NCBI GenBank assembly: GCA_026125665.1
Contig: JAHCKS010000060.1
Span: 1-33,759, forward strand
Direction of reading: 5' to 3'
Source: Rubrivivax sp.
Lineage (GTDB): Bacteria > Pseudomonadota > Gammaproteobacteria > Burkholderiales > Burkholderiaceae_C
Length of the DNA: 33,759 bases
The notes beneath the pieces were generated by a model. The model was not told the DNA's origin. It ran no database searches and saw only the letters and a list, made by a program, of their open reading frames with translations. The translations under genes were made by a program, and so were the position numbers. The first letter of the stretch is position 1, and each line of letters opens with the position of its first letter. Positions 16,665 through 22,548 of this stretch are shown here, in pieces.

Positions 16665-16736
16665 TGGAGCGGAGGGGAATCGAACCCCCAGGGGAACAGG
16701 TGGGTAGCCGGACCCCGGGCACCAGCCCTCCGCCCC
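16665..16736 (-). ncRNA. tRNA-like acceptor/T-arm structure inside the element
   Basis: On the minus strand, GGGGCGG (16736-16730) can pair with CCGCTCC (16672-16666), and the pairing can extend to 10-11 bp with one G-U. Immediately inside the 3' strand is a T-arm with consensus loop: GGGGG-TTCGATT-CCCCT. Total span is 72 bases, normal for a tRNA body, with A as discriminator but CAGA instead of CCA. The G-U pair becomes an A-C mismatch on the plus strand, favouring minus-strand transcription. A hairpin GGGC-TGGT-GCCC lies at the D-arm position. I could not fit a 5-bp anticodon stem with a 7-base loop, so it is a tRNA-like RNA, degenerate tRNA or unusual tRNA class, not a confident tRNA gene. 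Confidence 0.45.
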
Positions 16737-16747
16737 GTGGAACATTC

Positions 16748-16773
16748 AAACGGCCTGCAACAGCAGGCCGTTT
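16748..16773 (-). terminator. Strong hairpin terminator downstream of the DUF5343 gene
   Basis: An 11-bp perfect stem (AAACGGCCTGC / GCAGGCCGTTT) with a 4-base loop begins 10 bp after the DUF5343 stop on the minus strand. The stem itself ends in GTTT and is followed by GAATGTT; flanking A/T runs on both sides make it potentially bidirectional. Confidence 0.7.
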
Positions 16774-16783
16774 GTCTATCTAG

Positions 16784-17515
16784 CTAGGTCTCCTTCTTGG
16801 ACAGGGGCGCAGCGATGCCCTTCCAGCGCTGCACGTAGGCGTTGAACATCGTCTGAAGAAGCGTCCAGTCGGCTTCGTCGAAGTCGTCCGGGATGCTGAT
16901 CTTCACCTTCCTGTTGACTGGGATGGGGATCTCAAAGCGAAGCACGCCCGCCCCCTTGTCGTCCTCATCGCGCTCATCGTCGCCATCATCTTCGTCCACG
17001 GGGTGGACGACTTCCTTGCGGCCGTTGGGCCTCTTGCCAGCCCTGGGCGGCGCCGTCGGCGCCTTGAGCCCTGGCGCCAGCTTGATGCCAGCATCCTTGG
17101 CCGCCGCCAGGAAGAAGGCGATGGCGCGCAGCAGTGCGCTGCCTCTGATGTCGCAGGCGCGGAACTTCTCTTCCAGCATCTGGCTGCTGGCTCGAGCCAG
17201 ATCGAAGCCCGCATCTTCGAAGATGAACGGGTACGCGCCTCGGAGGATCGCATTCAGTATCTGCGGTCGTGTCGCGTCGTCCGCCAGGATGAACGACTCG
17301 AACACCTGACTCGGCTTGCCTGCGCTGTCTATGAGCTTCAGGAACCGAAGCGCGGCGAGGTGGCTCGCTTGGACCGAGCCAGATGCCTTCGGCAAGTGGC
17401 TCTTGTCCACGCGCATCGGGATGTGCCCCGTGTCGCGGAAGCCGTTCAGCCACGCGATCAGCGGGCGGTAGGACGTGTAGGCCGGCGTGGCCGGCCTTTC
17501 TGGCGTAGTCGCCAT
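16784..17515 (-). CDS. DUF5343 family protein (transposon cargo)
   Basis: A 243-residue soluble protein. The N-terminal ~130 residues match DUF5343: TPAYTSYRPLIAWLNGFRDT, IPMRVDKSHLPKASGSVQAS, LAALRFLKLIDSAGKP, ILADDATRPQILNAILRGAY and PFIF. The SGSxxSxLxxALRFLxLID pattern resembles a winged-helix DNA-binding fold (inference). A Lys/Pro linker and a highly acidic stretch (~170-190, DEDDGDDERDEDDKG) lead to a short C-terminal beta/helix part (FEIPIPVNRKVKISIPDDFD, EADWTLLQTMFNAYVQRW). The ATG at 17515 has a weak GGGG site. It is convergent with the transposase and divergent from the toxin-antitoxin-like pair. Function unknown; a regulatory or DNA-binding role in the element is possible. Confidence 0.78.
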   Translation of the reverse strand: MATTPERPATPAYTSYRPLIAWLNGFRDTGHIPMRVDKSHLPKASGSVQASHLAALRFLKLIDSAGKPSQVFESFILADDATRPQILNAILRGAYPFIFEDAGFDLARASSQMLEEKFRACDIRGSALLRAIAFFLAAAKDAGIKLAPGLKAPTAPPRAGKRPNGRKEVVHPVDEDDGDDERDEDDKGAGVLRFEIPIPVNRKVKISIPDDFDEADWTLLQTMFNAYVQRWKGIAAPLSKKET

Positions 17516-17533
17516 AGTTGCACCCCATGTTCT

Positions 17534-17596
17534 GCCAGAAACGGGGACAACTGTAGCCGGTTTCTGGCGTCGCGCATAGGGCCTCTGGCGTTGCGC
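17534..17596. promoter_or_regulatory. Repeat cluster upstream of the DUF5343 gene
   Basis: A 9-bp inverted repeat, GCCAGAAAC (17534-17542) and GTTTCTGGC (17560-17568), is followed by a direct repeat: TCTGGCGTCGCGC (17563-17575) and TCTGGCGTTGCGC (17584-17596) differ at one position and are 21 bp apart, two helical turns. All lie within ~80 bp of the DUF5343 start codon, so an operator array is plausible. Confidence 0.45.
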
Positions 17597-17617
17597 CGTA
17601 ACTTAGCCAAAGTGGCT

Positions 17618-17627
17618 CTGTATACAG
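17618..17627. promoter_or_regulatory. Palindrome CTGTATACAG
   Basis: Perfect 10-bp palindrome in the divergent intergenic region. Its TGTATACA core resembles the palindrome at 17753-17764 and the GTATAC core at 17697-17702, so the three may be sites for one regulator. Confidence 0.35.
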
Positions 17628-17752
17628 TCCCCTGTACACGCATCCAGCCGTCAGGCCCATACGTCTCCGAGGAGAAGCCCCGTCCAGTTGGGGTGTGTAT
17701 ACGATGCCACAGGATCGCCCCTATAGGTAGGAAGGACTAGGAAAGATCCCAG

Positions 17753-17764
17753 TTGTATATACAA
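17753..17764. promoter_or_regulatory. Palindrome TTGTATATACAA before the toxin-like gene
   Basis: Perfect 12-bp palindrome ending six bases before the ATG at 17771. Antitoxins of ribbon-helix-helix type typically bind such sites at their own promoter; here it would overlap the start region of the operon. Confidence 0.5.
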
Positions 17765-17770
17765 TTGGGC

Positions 17771-18058
17771 ATGCGCAACCTCATCATCTCCGCTAACGTG
17801 CTTGTCAAGCTCAGAGACAAGCACCATGTGTCAGTCAGGGAGATCGAGCAGTGCTTCGAGAACAAGTGCGGCACATACCTTGAGGACACCCGCGAGGATC
17901 ACCAGACCGACCCGCCGACCCTTTGGTTCGTTGCCCCGACGAACGGCGACAGGATGCTGAAGGTCGTCTTCATGTTCATCGATGGCAACGTGCACATCAA
18001 GTCCGCCTTCGACGCGGACCGGGAGTCGATAGACATCTACAACACCCACGGCAAGTAG
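17771..18058 (+). CDS. BrnT-like putative toxin of a toxin-antitoxin-like pair
   Basis: A 95-residue protein starting at ATG 17771 (MRNLIISANVLVKLRDKHHV); an upstream in-frame TTG at 17753 lies inside the palindrome and is less likely. No ribosome-binding site is evident. It has the sequence pattern KLRDKHHVSVREIEQCFENK, CGTYLEDTREDHQTDPPTLW, FVAPTNGDRMLKVVFMFIDG and NVHIKSAFDADRESIDIY. Such proteins are sometimes labelled ADP-ribosyl-dinitrogen-reductase hydrolase, a name I consider unsupported. The KH-V-xxExxxxF start, central strands and final Ser-Ala plus acidic helix resemble BrnT toxins of the RelE superfamily. Followed after 21 bp by a ribbon-helix-helix-like gene, the toxin-first order of BrnTA. 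Toxicity is inferred, not shown. Confidence 0.7.
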   Translation: MRNLIISANVLVKLRDKHHVSVREIEQCFENKCGTYLEDTREDHQTDPPTLWFVAPTNGDRMLKVVFMFIDGNVHIKSAFDADRESIDIYNTHGK

Positions 18059-18079
18059 GTTCAACCCAGGAGATCAAAG

Positions 18080-18460
18080 ATGGCCCCCAAGACAAGCATC
18101 GTCGGAACCGCGGAAGCGTGGGAGTCTGGCGCGCTTGGCAAGTCGGCTGAGTTCGTGCGAAAGGTTCACGCGGACACCGAGAATAAGATCGATCAAGCGC
18201 TTGGACTCCAAGCGATCTCGATTCGCCTGCCCAAGGCTGTGATCGAGACGTTCAAGATGATCGCCGGAATGCACGGCGTTGGATATCAGCCGCTCATGCG
18301 CGATGCGCTCTGCCGCTTCGCCGAGGCTGAGATGAAGAGCCTTCTGCTCGGTGCCGTTGAAGTACAGCGCCAGCAGAAGCAAATGCGGTCCCGCTTGGCA
18401 AAGGCAGAGGAAACCACCGTGGTGCCACCTCCGCCCAAGAAGCTGAAGAAGGCCGCGTAG
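18080..18460 (+). CDS. Ribbon-helix-helix-like antitoxin (BrnA/CopG type)
   Basis: A 126-residue basic protein with AGGAG nine bases before ATG 18080. The core LGLQAISIRLPKAVIETFKM, IAGMHGVGYQPLMRDALCRF has the beta strand (ISIRLP) and two helices of the BrnA/CopG ribbon-helix-helix fold, including the GYQPLMRDAL segment common to BrnA-type antitoxins. The C-terminal ~40 residues are charged and end in Pro/Lys-rich PPPPKKLKKAA. It follows the putative toxin by 21 bp and precedes a strong hairpin terminator, so the two form a closed operon. Role by inference: neutralise the upstream protein and repress the operon through the palindrome at 17753-17764. Confidence 0.72.
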   Translation: MAPKTSIVGTAEAWESGALGKSAEFVRKVHADTENKIDQALGLQAISIRLPKAVIETFKMIAGMHGVGYQPLMRDALCRFAEAEMKSLLLGAVEVQRQQKQMRSRLAKAEETTVVPPPPKKLKKAA

Positions 18461-18481
18461 GCTAGCTACTGCGCAAGCGCA

Positions 18482-18504
18482 AAGGCCGCCTTCGTGGCGG
18501 CCTT
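18482..18504 (+). terminator. Hairpin terminator after the antitoxin-like gene
   Basis: A 9-bp perfect stem (AAGGCCGCC / GGCGGCCTT) with loop TTCGT, 22 bp after the antitoxin stop. The arm ends in TT, followed by CTC, so the U-tract is weak. Confidence 0.65.
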
Positions 18505-18523
18505 CTCACATTCGTGCGCACAA

Positions 18524-18535
18524 AATTCGCGAATT
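18524..18535. repeat. Subterminal palindrome AATTCGCGAATT
   Basis: Perfect 12-bp palindrome ~85 bp inside the right end of the element. A GTTACT/AGTAAC inverted repeat lies just beyond it. These could be subterminal transposase sites; no equivalent is obvious near the left end. Confidence 0.3.
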
Positions 18536-18618
18536 GTCCGCGCACTCCCCTGTTACTTTGCCGCATCTCAAACTGAACCAGTAACGAACCGGCCTGTCAC
18601 GCCGTCAGTCTACGCCTC

Positions 18619-18643
18619 TGGGTTTGCAAAGTACATACTTCCC
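18619..18643 (-). repeat. Right terminal inverted repeat of the IS1595-family element
   Basis: Read on the minus strand it begins GGGAAGTATGTACTTTG and ends AAACCCA, matching the left repeat at 22 of 25 positions. Confidence 0.93.
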
Positions 18644-18651
18644 CTTCGAAA
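18644..18651 (+). repeat. Target-site duplication, right copy (CTTCGAAA)
   Basis: Exact copy of 15395-15402, directly outside the right inverted repeat. It fixes the element's outer boundary. Confidence 0.93.
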
Positions 18652-18682
18652 CGGATCCGACCGGAACGATCGCGAAGTGGCC

Positions 18683-19630
18683 TCAGCGCCGCGGCATCAC
18701 CACCGGCGCTTCGGTCACCGCCGACAGGGCCGACAGCGCCAGTGGCAGCCCCGCCATCGCCAGCAGCGTCGACACCGTGACGATGCCGGCCACGTAGGCC
18801 CCGTGCCCGCCCAGCCGCACCGCCAGCACGTAGGCGCTGGAGGCCGTGGGCATCGCGGCATAGGTGACGAGCAGCGTCTGCTGCAGCGGCCCGAGCCCGG
18901 GCACCCATGCCAGCGCGACGAGCGCCAGCGCCAGCGCCGGCAGCACGAGGTGGCGGATGGCCAGCAGTGCCGCGGCCAGCCGCGGCGCGTCGCGCAGCGC
19001 GCCGAACGTGAGCCCGGCCCCCACCGCCATCAGCCCGAGGGGAAGGGCGGCGGCGCCCATGCGCGTGAGCGTGATCGCCATCCACTCGGGCAGGCGCAGG
19101 CCGAGGGCGTTGCAGGCGAGGCCGCTGACGGTGGCGATGATGAGGGGGTTGCGCGCCAGCTCGCGCAGGTAGCCATGGCCGCCCGAGCCGGCGAGGCGCG
19201 TGAGCGGCCACACCGCGGCCACGTTGCACAGCGGTACACACACCGAGACGATGACCGCCATGCCGGCCAGCCCTTCGGCGCCGGCCAGACGCGACGCGAG
19301 GGCGAGCGCGATGTAGGAGTTGAAGCGGAAGGCAGTCTGCGCGCCGGAGGCGTGCGCCCGCGCATCCACGCCGGGCAGCGCTCCGAGGGCCAGCGCGAGC
19401 AGCACGCCGCTGGCCGTGAGGCCGAACGCACAAGCCGCGAGCGGACCGGCCGCACCCAGTTCGAGCGGGCTGCGCAGGATGGCCTCGAACAGCAGGGCCG
19501 GGAACAGCACGTAGTACACGAGCCGCTCGACGCCGTCCCACACCGGGCGGTTCAAGGCGGTGCGGCGGCAGATCACCCAGCCGGCGGCGATGAGCAGGAA
19601 GTCCGGGACGAGCAGCAGGGCCATCGACAT
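18683..19630 (-). CDS. AEC-family (auxin efflux carrier-like) permease
   Basis: A 315-residue inner-membrane protein with about nine or ten hydrophobic segments in the two-bundle pattern of the AEC family. The N-terminus MSMALLLVPDFLLIAAGWVI, the VERLVYYVLFPALLFEAILR segment with its Tyr-x-Leu-x-x-Pro bend, the RNPLIIATVSGLACNALG stretch and the final MPTASSAYVLAVRLGGHGAY motif are typical. Family substrates include malonate and other carboxylates (MdcF type); the substrate here is unknown. Start ATG 19630 or the ATG two codons later (19624) are equally plausible; neither has a strong ribosome-binding site. Its 3' end is only ~30 bp from the mobile element, which inserted downstream without truncating it. 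Confidence 0.85.
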   Translation of the reverse strand: MSMALLLVPDFLLIAAGWVICRRTALNRPVWDGVERLVYYVLFPALLFEAILRSPLELGAAGPLAACAFGLTASGVLLALALGALPGVDARAHASGAQTAFRFNSYIALALASRLAGAEGLAGMAVIVSVCVPLCNVAAVWPLTRLAGSGGHGYLRELARNPLIIATVSGLACNALGLRLPEWMAITLTRMGAAALPLGLMAVGAGLTFGALRDAPRLAAALLAIRHLVLPALALALVALAWVPGLGPLQQTLLVTYAAMPTASSAYVLAVRLGGHGAYVAGIVTVSTLLAMAGLPLALSALSAVTEAPVVMPRR

Positions 19631-19780
19631 GGGCGCCCAGTCTGCCAGCCCGGTGCCCCCTGGCGCCCCTGGCGCTTGCTCGCAGCACCTCCTGCCGGCC
19701 TCTCGGCGGCTGCCTGTCGGCTCGTGGCCGGCCTGGTGCGCGGCGGCCCCGCATCGGTGACAACCCGGTTGCGGATACCC

Positions 19781-19821
19781 ACAACGCGGCCGGTCGCCGC
19801 GCGCGGCACGCTCCGCGTTGT
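19781..19821. repeat. 9-bp inverted repeat upstream of the chalcone-isomerase-like gene
   Basis: ACAACGCGG (19781-19789) and CCGCGTTGT (19813-19821) are perfect complements around a 23-base loop. It could be an operator or leader hairpin in the 210-bp divergent gap 19631-19840, in which I see no clear promoter. Confidence 0.3.
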
Positions 19822-19894
19822 CCGTCGAGGCTCGGGGACAATGGCCTCGCAGCGGCCCGCTCCCCAAGCCACTCCGCACGACGCCACGCACGCC

Positions 19895-20539
19895 ATGCCT
19901 CAACCGCCGTCCTCGTCGCGACCCGGGCCGACACCGCCGCAGCCGCCCCGGCGCGCCGCCCTGCGGGCGGCTGCGCTCGCCGCGCTGCTCGTGGCCGGCG
20001 TCGCCCCGCGCGCGCGCGCCGGCTCGCTGGAAGGTGTGCAGTTCGACGACCGCATCACGCTGGCGGGCCGCGAGCTCGTGCTCAACGGCATCGGCCTGCG
20101 CGCTGCCGGCTGGTTCAAGGCCTACGTCGCGGCGATGTACCTGCCGCAGGTCGCGCGCTCGGAGCACGAGGTGCTGGCGCAGCCCGGGCCGAAGCGCGTG
20201 CGCCTGGTGCTGCTCGTCGACGCACCGGCCGTCGAGCTGGCCAAGGGCTTCGACAAGGGCGTGCGGCGCAACAGCAGCGCGGCCGAGCTGGCGGCGCTGG
20301 ACGGGCGCTTCAAGCGCATGTTCGTGCAGATGGAGTCGGCCGGCAAGCTGGCCAAGGGTGACGTCGTCGACCTCGACTACGACCCCGCCAAGGGCACGAC
20401 GCTGCTGCTGAACTCGCGGGCACGCGGCGAGCCGATCGCCGGCGCCGACTTCCATCTCGCGGTGCTGCGCTCGTTCGTCGGCGGGCACCCGTACCACCGC
20501 AGGCTCAAGCAGGGCATGCTGGGCCTGCCGGTCACCTGA
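19895..20539 (+). CDS. Exported chalcone isomerase-like protein
   Basis: A 214-residue protein from ATG 19895; an in-frame ATG at 19841, preceded by GGGGA, would give 232 residues and is a real alternative. A Pro-rich N-region is followed by a twin-Arg signal-like segment ([20 protein letters not shown]) ending ARA, so export is likely. The mature part matches the bacterial chalcone isomerase-like family: [76 protein letters not shown] and the C-terminal [20 protein letters not shown]. The conserved Arg and Tyr of the fold are present, but bacterial members are not known to act in flavonoid metabolism. The role is unknown; fatty-acid or envelope functions have been discussed for the fold. Confidence 0.83.
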   Translation: MPQPPSSSRPGPTPPQPPRRAALRAAALAALLVAGVAPRARAGSLEGVQFDDRITLAGRELVLNGIGLRAAGWFKAYVAAMYLPQVARSEHEVLAQPGPKRVRLVLLVDAPAVELAKGFDKGVRRNSSAAELAALDGRFKRMFVQMESAGKLAKGDVVDLDYDPAKGTTLLLNSRARGEPIAGADFHLAVLRSFVGGHPYHRRLKQGMLGLPVT

Positions 20540-20585
20540 GCCTCGATCCTTCCCACCACCGATGAACCGAACGGAGAACCTCCCG

Positions 20586-21578
20586 ATGCAACGCCGACAC
20601 CTGGTGCGCCTGGCCCGCTGCGCGCTCCTCACCTCCCTCGCGGCGGTGCTCGCCGCGCCGCTGGCCGCACATGCGCAGGGCTACCCGACGAAGCCCGTGC
20701 GCCTGATCGTGCCCTTCGCGCCCGGCGGCACCACCGACATCGTCGCGCGCATCGTCGCGCCGGCCATGACGCAGGCGCTCGGGCAGCAGGTGATCGTCGA
20801 GAACAGGGCCGGCGGCGGCGGCTCGATCGGCGCGCTCGAGATGATCAAGTCGCCACCCGACGGCCACGTGCTCGGCATGGCCACGGTCTCGACGACGGCG
20901 GCCAACCCGGCCATCAACCCGAAGATCGGCTACGACCCGCTGACCGACTTCGTGCCGATCATCAACATCGCCGCGACGCCCAACGTCATCGCCGTGCACC
21001 CGAGCTTCCCGGCCAAGGACTACAAGACCTTCCTCGAGACGCTGAAGAAGAACCCCGGCAAGTACAGCTACGCGAGCTCGGGCACGGGCGGCATCGGCCA
21101 CCTGCAGACCGAGCTGTTCAAGAGCCTGGCCGGCGTCTTCATGACGCACATCCCGTACCGCGGCGCGGGCCCGGCGCTCAACGACACCGTCGCCGGCCAG
21201 GTGCCCATCATCTTCGACAACCTGCCCTCGGCGCTGCCGTTCATCAAGGACGGGCGGCTGGTGCCCATCGTCGTCGCCGCGCCGCAGCGCCTGTCGGTGC
21301 TGCCGAACGTGCCCACCTTCAAGGAGGTGGGGCTGGAGGCGGTGAACCGCATGGCCTACTACGGGGTGCTTGCGCCCAAGGGCACGCCGAAGGACGTGGT
21401 GGACAAGGTCGGCCTGGCAGTGGCCAAGGCGCTCGGCGACGCGCAGGTCAGGAAGCGCATCGAGGACACCGGCTCGCTCATCGTCGGCAACACGCCGGCA
21501 CAGTTCGCCGCGCAGATCAAGGCCGAGTACGAGGTGTACAAGGGCGTGGTCGCCAAGCAGAAGCTGACGCTGGAGTGA
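20586..21578 (+). CDS. Bug-family (TctC) periplasmic solute-binding protein
   Basis: A 330-residue tripartite tricarboxylate-type binding protein. I chose ATG 20586 because GGAG lies nine bases upstream; ATG 20562 lacks one. The signal peptide [30 protein letters not shown] is cut before [10 protein letters not shown]. Family motifs: [76 protein letters not shown] and the C-terminal [12 protein letters not shown]. Bug proteins are greatly expanded in Burkholderiales and bind carboxylates or amides; the ligand cannot be told from sequence. No TctA or TctB partner lies nearby, as is common for Bug genes. It is followed by xerD on the same strand after ~50 bp. Confidence 0.94.
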   Translation: MQRRHLVRLARCALLTSLAAVLAAPLAAHAQGYPTKPVRLIVPFAPGGTTDIVARIVAPAMTQALGQQVIVENRAGGGGSIGALEMIKSPPDGHVLGMATVSTTAANPAINPKIGYDPLTDFVPIINIAATPNVIAVHPSFPAKDYKTFLETLKKNPGKYSYASSGTGGIGHLQTELFKSLAGVFMTHIPYRGAGPALNDTVAGQVPIIFDNLPSALPFIKDGRLVPIVVAAPQRLSVLPNVPTFKEVGLEAVNRMAYYGVLAPKGTPKDVVDKVGLAVAKALGDAQVRKRIEDTGSLIVGNTPAQFAAQIKAEYEVYKGVVAKQKLTLE

Positions 21579-21630
21579 GGCCGCGGCGGTGCGCGGGCCG
21601 ATGGTCGCGATCGAAGGGCCCTGAGCGGCG

Positions 21631-22545
21631 TTGAGCGACGACGCCGTTCTCGCCCGCAGCCACGAGGCCATCGACCGCTTCGTCGACGCCCTGTGGGTGG
21701 AGGACGGCCTGTCGCCGCTGACGCTGGCGGCCTACCGGCGCGACCTCGAGGGGCTCGCCGCGTGGCTGGCGCGCGAGGCCGCGCGCGCTCTCGACGAGGC
21801 CGGCCGCGCTGACCTGCTCGCCTACATCGGCGCGCGCCATGCCACGAGCCGCGCCACCAGCGCCAACCGGCGCCTCACCGTCTTCCGCCGCTACTACCGC
21901 TGGGCGCTGCGCGAGCGGCGCGTCGCCGCCGACCCGACGCTGCAGCTGCTGGCCGCGAAGCAGCCGCTGCGCGTGCCCAAGACGCTGACCGAGGCGCAGG
22001 TGGAAGCGCTGCTGGCGGCGCCGGACACCACCACGCCGCTCGGCCAGCGCGACCGCGCGATGCTCGAGCTGATGTACGCCAGCGGCCTGCGCGTCAGCGA
22101 GCTCGTGCAGGCGAAGCTCCTGCACCTGGGCCTCTCCGAGGGCGTGCTGCGCGTGCTCGGCAAGGGCGCGCGCGAGCGCCTCGTGCCCTTCGGCGAGGAA
22201 GCGCACGCGTGGCTCACGCGCTGGCTGGCCGAGGGGCGGCCGGCGCTGCTGGGGCCGCAGCGCACGAGCGAGGCGCTGTTCGTCACGCGGCTGGGCAGCG
22301 GCATGACGCGGCAGATGTTCTGGCAGCTCGTCAAGCGCTACGCCGTCGTCGCCGGCATCGCCGCGCCGCTGACGCCGCACGTGCTGCGCCATGCCTTCGC
22401 CACGCACCTGCTGAACCACGGTGCCGACCTGCGCGCCGTGCAGATGTTGCTCGGACACGCCGACATCGCGACGACGACGATCTACACGCACGTCGCGCGC
22501 GAGCGGCTGAAGCAGTTGCACGCGAAGCATCACCCGCGCGGGTGA
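21631..22545 (+). CDS. xerD: XerD-type site-specific tyrosine recombinase
   Basis: XerD works with XerC at the dif site to resolve chromosome dimers. The 304-residue protein starts at TTG 21631. It has an N-terminal SAM-like core-binding domain (RFVDALWVEDGLSPLTLAAY) and a C-terminal catalytic domain with Arg154 in SGLRVSEL, Lys178 in LGKGARERLVP, His250 and Arg253 in HVLRHAFATHLL, His276 in LLGHADI and nucleophile Tyr285 in TTTIYTHV. The complete catalytic set and length fit XerD; the initial EDGLSPLTLAAYRRDL favours XerD over XerC. It ends in a 22-bp palindrome shared with the convergent DUF455 gene, overlapping that gene by 16 bp. It is not associated with a visible integrated element. Confidence 0.92.
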   Translation: MSDDAVLARSHEAIDRFVDALWVEDGLSPLTLAAYRRDLEGLAAWLAREAARALDEAGRADLLAYIGARHATSRATSANRRLTVFRRYYRWALRERRVAADPTLQLLAAKQPLRVPKTLTEAQVEALLAAPDTTTPLGQRDRAMLELMYASGLRVSELVQAKLLHLGLSEGVLRVLGKGARERLVPFGEEAHAWLTRWLAEGRPALLGPQRTSEALFVTRLGSGMTRQMFWQLVKRYAVVAGIAAPLTPHVLRHAFATHLLNHGADLRAVQMLLGHADIATTTIYTHVARERLKQLHAKHHPRG

Positions 22546-22548
22546 TGC
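22527..22548. repeat. 22-bp perfect palindrome across two convergent stop codons
   Basis: GCATCACCCGC followed by its exact reverse complement. Both genes end inside it: each strand reads CAT CAC CCG CGC GGG TGA, so both proteins finish His-His-Pro-Arg-Gly. It could also fold as a hairpin in either transcript and act as a shared terminator, although no U-tract follows. Confidence 0.85.

Larger units (their letters stand above)
17516..17770. other. Intergenic control region between DUF5343 and the toxin-antitoxin-like pair
   Basis: About 255 bp between divergent cargo genes, holding the repeat cluster at 17534-17596, a CTGTATACAG palindrome at 17618-17627, a related GTATAC core at 17697-17702 and TTGTATATACAA at 17753-17764. 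I cannot place a confident promoter for either gene. Confidence 0.5.
15403..18643 (+). mobile_element. IS1595-family transposon with cargo (3241 bp)
   Basis: The element is defined by 25-bp terminal inverted repeats (22 of 25 identical) and a perfect 8-bp target duplication. It contains an ISXO2-type transposase (plus strand), a small overlapping ORF, a structured noncoding stretch with a tRNA-like fold, a DUF5343 gene (minus strand) and a toxin-antitoxin-like pair (plus strand). Its base composition is visibly less GC-extreme than the flanks, especially at 16750-18600. Simple IS1595 elements are about 1 kb; at 3.2 kb this belongs with cargo-carrying relatives. It landed between an alpha/beta hydrolase gene and an AEC transporter gene, breaking neither. 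The frameshifted transposase C-terminus suggests it may no longer move by itself. Confidence 0.92.

Noticed and set aside
16665-16736. Calling this stretch a normal tRNA gene
   Set aside because: Acceptor and T-arm fit, but no 5-bp anticodon stem with 7-base loop can be formed and CCA is missing, so it is reported only as tRNA-like.
21631-22545. XerD-like recombinase as the integrase of a genomic island
   Set aside because: Its motifs and length fit housekeeping XerD, and no attachment-site repeats or island genes flank it.
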